64,000 bases of DNA from the NCBI GenBank assembly GCA_016720805.1, contig JADKJZ010000001.1, positions 310,001 through 374,000 on the forward strand. The letters run 5' to 3'. Below are positions 61,039 to 64,000 of this stretch, one piece after another. How positions within the stretch are numbered: position 1 is the first letter of the stretch; each line of letters opens with the position of its first letter. The notes beneath the pieces are model-generated. The model saw nothing but the letters and a program-made list of their open reading frames with translations, was not told the origin of the DNA and made no database searches. The position numbers and the translations under genes are program-made. Origin of the DNA: Gemmatimonadota bacterium (lineage in GTDB: Bacteria > Gemmatimonadota > Gemmatimonadetes > Gemmatimonadales > GWC2-71-9).

Positions 61039-62019
61039 ATGCGCACCGAAACTCTTGTCATCATCGGCTCAGGCCCTGCCGCCTGGACCGCCGCCATCTA
61101 TGCGGCCCGCGCCAATCTCGACCCCGTGGTCTATGAGGGCGAGCCGTCGCGCGAGATGATCCCGGGCGGCCAGCTGATGTGGACCACCGACATCGACAAC
61201 TTCCCCGGCTTCCCCGAGGGCGTCGATGGGCAGGGGTTGATGGAGCGGATGAAGGCGCAGGCCGTGCGCTTCGGCACGCGCGTGGTGAGCGAGAACATCG
61301 CCTCGGTGGATTTTGCGCAGCGCCCGTTCACGCTGCGGCCGAGTTGGAGCGAGCCGGTGCAGGCCCAGTCGGTCATCGTGGCGACCGGCGCCCGGGCCAT
61401 CTGGCTGGACGTCCCCAACGAGGCGCGTCTGGCGCAGAGCGGTGGCGGCGTCTCGGCCTGCGCGGTCTGCGATGGTGCGTTGCCGTTCTTCCGGAACAAG
61501 GTGCTGGCCGTCGTCGGCGGAGGAGACTCCGCGATGGAAGAGGCAACCTACCTCACCAAGTTCGCGCAGCAGGTGATCATCATCCATCGCCGAGGTTCCT
61601 TCCGCGCCTCGAAGGTCATGGCGGAGCGCGCGCTCAACCATCCGAAGATTCGCGTGGAGTGGAATTCGGAAGTCACCGCAGTCATCGGTGAGGACGAGAT
61701 CACCGGCGTGGTCGTTCGCGACACCGTGACGGGAGAGGAGCGGACGCTGGTGGTCGGAGGTCTGTTCGTCGCGATCGGACACACGCCGAACACCGCGTTT
61801 CTCGGCGGTCAGATCGCCACCACACCGAAGGGCTACATCGAGACGCCGGTGTCGTGGCGCACCGAGACGAACGTCGCCGGCGTCTTCGCGGCCGGGGATG
61901 TGATCGACGAGTACTACCGTCAGGCGATCACCTCGGCGGGGAGCGGCTGCATGGCGGCGCTGGAGGCGGAGCGGTGGTTGGCGCACCACGGGCTCGAGCC
62001 CGTCGCCACGCCTGCGTGA
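61039..62019 (+). CDS. trxB: Thioredoxin-disulfide reductase
   Basis: A 326-residue FAD/NADPH enzyme that keeps thioredoxin reduced. FAD motif [16 protein letters not shown] is near residue 10, the redox-active pair is Cys141-Ala-Val-Cys144 ([13 protein letters not shown]), the NADPH motif is [15 protein letters not shown], and [20 protein letters not shown] closes the FAD site. The first Gly motif has AAW where AGY is usual, which is tolerated in the family. The downstream MBL hydrolase overlaps by GTGA. Confidence 0.95.
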   Translation: MRTETLVIIGSGPAAWTAAIYAARANLDPVVYEGEPSREMIPGGQLMWTTDIDNFPGFPEGVDGQGLMERMKAQAVRFGTRVVSENIASVDFAQRPFTLRPSWSEPVQAQSVIVATGARAIWLDVPNEARLAQSGGGVSACAVCDGALPFFRNKVLAVVGGGDSAMEEATYLTKFAQQVIIIHRRGSFRASKVMAERALNHPKIRVEWNSEVTAVIGEDEITGVVVRDTVTGEERTLVVGGLFVAIGHTPNTAFLGGQIATTPKGYIETPVSWRTETNVAGVFAAGDVIDEYYRQAITSAGSGCMAALEAERWLAHHGLEPVATPA

Positions 62020-62663
62020 CGGCCACGGCCGGGCTCGGGACCGCGGTGATCACCACCGGGGGATTCGTGCAGAACTGCTGGTTGCTCTGGGACGTGGCGA
62101 GCGGCGAGGCGGTGGTCGTCGATCCCGGGGAGGGCAGTGACGAGATTCTCGCGGCGATCGACGCACGCGGTCTGGTGGTGCGCGCGATCTGGCTCACCCA
62201 TGCGCACATCGATCACATTCTGGGCGTGACGGCGCTGCGCGAGGCCACCGGTGCGCCGGTCTGGTTGCATCCCGCCGATCGCCGCTGGTATGACGCGCTC
62301 CCGGAACAGGGCCGCTTTTTCGGCATCACCGGGCTCGAACCGCTGGCGCCCCCCGAGCACGACCTGGCCGAAGGCGACGAGGTCGCTGTTGGGGCGTATC
62401 GCTTCCTGGTGCGCCACACCCCCGGCCACGCGCCAGGGCACGTCGCCTTCCTGGGGCACGGGGTCGCGGTCGCGGGCGATGTCCTCTTCGTCGACTCGAT
62501 TGGCCGAACCGATCTGGCGGGGGGTGACCTCCCGACTCTGCTCCGGAGCATCTCCGACGTCCTGCTGCCCCTTCCAGACGAGACGCGCGTCCTCCCCGGA
62601 CACGGCCCCGAGACGACGATCGGCCGCGAGCGGCGGCTGAACCCCTTCCTTCAGCAGCGCTAG
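62016..62663 (+). CDS. Metallo-beta-lactamase-fold hydrolase (glyoxalase II-like)
   Basis: A 215-residue zinc hydrolase. Metal ligands are in [11 protein letters not shown] (HxHxDH), [28 protein letters not shown] and [13 protein letters not shown]. The small size and GRTD motif fit the hydroxyacylglutathione-hydrolase-like group rather than lactamases. It would hydrolyse a thioester or related ester in the cytoplasm. Start GTG 62016 overlaps trxB. Confidence 0.9.
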   Translation: MTATAGLGTAVITTGGFVQNCWLLWDVASGEAVVVDPGEGSDEILAAIDARGLVVRAIWLTHAHIDHILGVTALREATGAPVWLHPADRRWYDALPEQGRFFGITGLEPLAPPEHDLAEGDEVAVGAYRFLVRHTPGHAPGHVAFLGHGVAVAGDVLFVDSIGRTDLAGGDLPTLLRSISDVLLPLPDETRVLPGHGPETTIGRERRLNPFLQQR

Positions 62664-62706
62664 GACCGGACCGGCCACCTCAATGGGGTCGCGTGCCGGA
62701 GCATAC

Positions 62707-62735
62707 TTGACAGGTAAAGCTTTGTTATGTACAAT
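62707..62735 (+). promoter_or_regulatory. Consensus sigma-70-type promoter ahead of YceI
   Basis: TTGACA (62707-62712), 17 bases, TACAAT (62730-62735). This is a near-perfect housekeeping promoter in an AT-rich island, 48 bases before the YceI ATG. Confidence 0.75.
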
Positions 62736-62736
62736 T

Positions 62737-62749
62737 GTGTTGTCAACAC
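62737..62749 (+). promoter_or_regulatory. 13-bp perfect palindrome, candidate operator of YceI
   Basis: GTGTTG-T-CAACAC begins two bases after the -10 box, where a repressor would block initiation. The size fits MarR-type operators, but the binding protein is unknown. Confidence 0.55.
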
Positions 62750-62782
62750 GTATTATCGTAACCACGTTTTCTGGAGCTGCCC

Positions 62783-63347
62783 ATGACCGCCACCACCGTT
62801 GCCACTGCCACCCCGGTCCGGACCTGGAAGATCGACCCGTCGCATTCGGCGGTGGAGTTCTCGGCCCGCCACCTGATGATCACCACCGTCAAGGGTCAGT
62901 TCGCCGAGTTCGACGGGGGTGATCGGCTTCGACCCGGCGTCGCCCGACAGCGGCACGGCGCAGGTGACCATCGCCACCTCGAGCATCACGACCCGCTCGG
63001 CGGATCGCGATACCCACCTCCGCTCGCCTGACTTTCTCGATGTCGAGCAGTTCCCGTCGATTTCCTTCGTGTCGACCGGCGTCGAGGACGTCTCCGCCGA
63101 TCACACCACCTTCACGGTGGTCGGTGACCTGTCAATCCACGGCGTGACCCGTCCGGTGCGACTCGCGACAACCTTCGAGGGGCAGGGGGCCGATCCCTGG
63201 GGGAACACGCGCGCCGCGTTCCTGGCCACCGCCACGATCGACCGCCGCGATTTCGGGCTGGTCTGGAACGCCACGCTCGAGAGCGGAGGCGTGCTGGTGA
63301 GCAACGAGATCAAGCTGACGCTGGATGTGCAGGCGATTGGGGCCTGA
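62783..63347 (+). CDS. YceI-family protein (frameshift in a G-run)
   Basis: A lipocalin-like polyisoprenoid-binding family protein of about 187 residues. The first frame gives TWKIDPSHSAVEFSARHLMI and VKGQFAEFDG. One surplus G in GGGGG at 62915-62919 shifts to a second frame with IGFDPASPDSG, RDTHLRSPDFLDVEQFPSIS, DLSIHGVTRPV and RRDFGLVWNATLESGGVLVS. All conserved YceI words are present, so the break is probably a consensus error. No signal peptide is seen, so a cytoplasmic form is likely. GGAG lies seven bases before the ATG. Confidence 0.87.
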
Positions 63348-63352
63348 TCGGC

Positions 63353-63490
63353 GGTGAACGGTGAACGGGGCGCGGCCTGCGCCCCCGCTGGGTGAAAGGT
63401 GAAACGGGACGGCACACATGCCCCCGTTTCACGTTTCACGTCTTACCGTCTTTCCCGTTCACCGTTCACCGTTCACCGTTCACCGTTCAC
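63353..63490 (+). repeat. Heptamer-armed inverted repeat (element 5)
   Basis: The left arm starts with two copies of GTGAACG and a GTGAAAG/GTGAAAC pair. The right arm holds CGTTTCACGTTTCACG and then five copies of CGTTCAC. The arms are of unequal length (two against five copies), which suggests recent copy-number change. It lies between the tandem genes for YceI and aspartate ammonia-lyase. Confidence 0.85.
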
Positions 63491-63577
63491 TCCCCGCCGC
63501 CGTTCACCTTCCGCCCCCGCGCCCTTAAGCTTCCCCCGGCCTCCGGGCCGGAACCTTCACCAGGACGCGATGCCCTC

Positions 63578-64000
63578 ATGTCATTCCGCACCGAAAAGGA
63601 CCCCCTCGGCGAAAAGCAGGTCCCCGCCGACGCTCTCTACGGGATCCAGACCCTTCGCGCCGTCGAGAATTACCCCATCTCCGGACTGCGCCCCCTCGCC
63701 GGCTTCGTCGAAGCGGTGGTGATGATCAAGCGCTCCGCCGCCGTCGTCCACAAGCACACTGGCCGCCTCGAGCCCGAGTTTGCCGACGCGATCATTCAGG
63801 CCGCCGATGAAGTCCTCGCCGGGCAGCACCGCGACCAGTTCGTCGTCGATCCGTATCAGGCCGGTGCCGGCACCTCGCACAACATGAACTGCAACGAAGT
63901 GCTCGCGAATCGCGCCAACGAGATCCTCGGTGCCCCCCGCGGTGCCTACGCGCCGGTGCACCCGAACGATCACGTCAACATGGCGCAGTCGACCAACGAC
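63578..64000 (+). CDS. aspA: Aspartate ammonia-lyase (5' part; gene continues outside window)
   Basis: The first 141 codons of a fumarase/aspartase superfamily enzyme. EKDPLGEKQVPADALYGIQT, RAVENYPISG, DPYQAGAGTSHNMNCNEVLA and HPNDHVNMAQSTND are visible. YGIQTxRAxENYPIS and the NEVLANRANEILG stretch fit aspartase better than class II fumarase. It would deaminate aspartate to fumarate. The ATG at 63578 follows TAAGCTTC (63526-63533), a promoter-like word, by 44 bases. Confidence 0.85.
   Translation, partial: MSFRTEKDPLGEKQVPADALYGIQTLRAVENYPISGLRPLAGFVEAVVMIKRSAAVVHKHTGRLEPEFADAIIQAADEVLAGQHRDQFVVDPYQAGAGTSHNMNCNEVLANRANEILGAPRGAYAPVHPNDHVNMAQSTND

Noticed and set aside
63578..64000. Class II fumarase instead of aspartase
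   Set aside because: The two are close relatives, but the N-terminal segments seen (LYGIQTLRAVENYPIS, NEVLANRANEILG) fit aspartase better. The deciding C-terminal part is outside the window.

Overview
The window looks like a chromosomal segment of a high-GC Gram-negative bacterium, most likely a member of the Gemmatimonadota. The reasons are a base composition near 70 % GC, a double-membrane toolkit (TonB, ExbB and ExbD, a TonB-dependent receptor, many lipoproteins), the dockerin-like 'NG.YDVGD' motif, and a set of lipid genes (serine palmitoyltransferase type, inositol-phosphate synthase) typical of the FCB relatives. No rRNA is present. There is one tRNA, tRNA-Ala(TGC).

Layout from left to right. 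1-3054 (minus) is a three-gene set that fits bacterial ceramide synthesis. 3169-9352 holds an M6-type secreted protease with a small lipoprotein partner, protoporphyrinogen oxidase, an M19 dipeptidase lipoprotein and a small lipoprotein. 9810-15286 is a lower-GC foreign segment (LytS/LytTR two-component pair, S8 protease, IS91 remnant). Its two ends look like the two halves of an integron gene-cassette junction, placed inside a coproporphyrinogen oxidase (hemF) reading frame. It is followed by the hemF tail, a small broken gene and the tRNA. 16012-25525 holds a GT4 glycosyltransferase, an ABC exporter and a long minus-strand operon (ABC importer, adenylating enzyme, TonB receptor). 25748-26876 is an almost pure G/C block that is probably an assembly artefact. 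27041-32871 holds an M28 peptidase, a parvulin-type lipoprotein, a DUF167 protein, superoxide dismutase and peroxiredoxin. 32847-41265 holds two sensor kinases and an OmpR-type regulator, then a TonB-ExbB-ExbD-ExbD-TonB operon running into an amino-acid permease. 41393-50215 holds a C-terminal processing protease and a probable MurNAc/peptidoglycan recycling cluster (BadF-type kinase, sodium symporter, beta-lactamase-fold hydrolase, NagZ, NamZ). 50321-52292 is a phosphatidylinositol route (CDP-alcohol transferase plus myo-inositol-phosphate synthase). 52410-64000 holds phosphate uptake (DUF47 and Pit), pyruvate dehydrogenase E1 alpha, E1 beta and E2, a run of small tightly packed genes (PHP phosphoesterase, SDR and others), thioredoxin reductase, an MBL hydrolase, YceI and the start of aspartate ammonia-lyase.

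Genes are very tightly packed: many neighbours overlap by ATGA or GTGA, and two by CTGA. Five intergenic gaps carry large inverted repeats whose arms are 7-bp tandem repeats. Several genes (glycosyltransferase, TonB receptor, S41 protease, YceI, hemF tail) are broken by single-base shifts, mostly in short G/C runs. Together with the G/C block this suggests residual consensus errors in a long-read or metagenome assembly rather than true gene decay.
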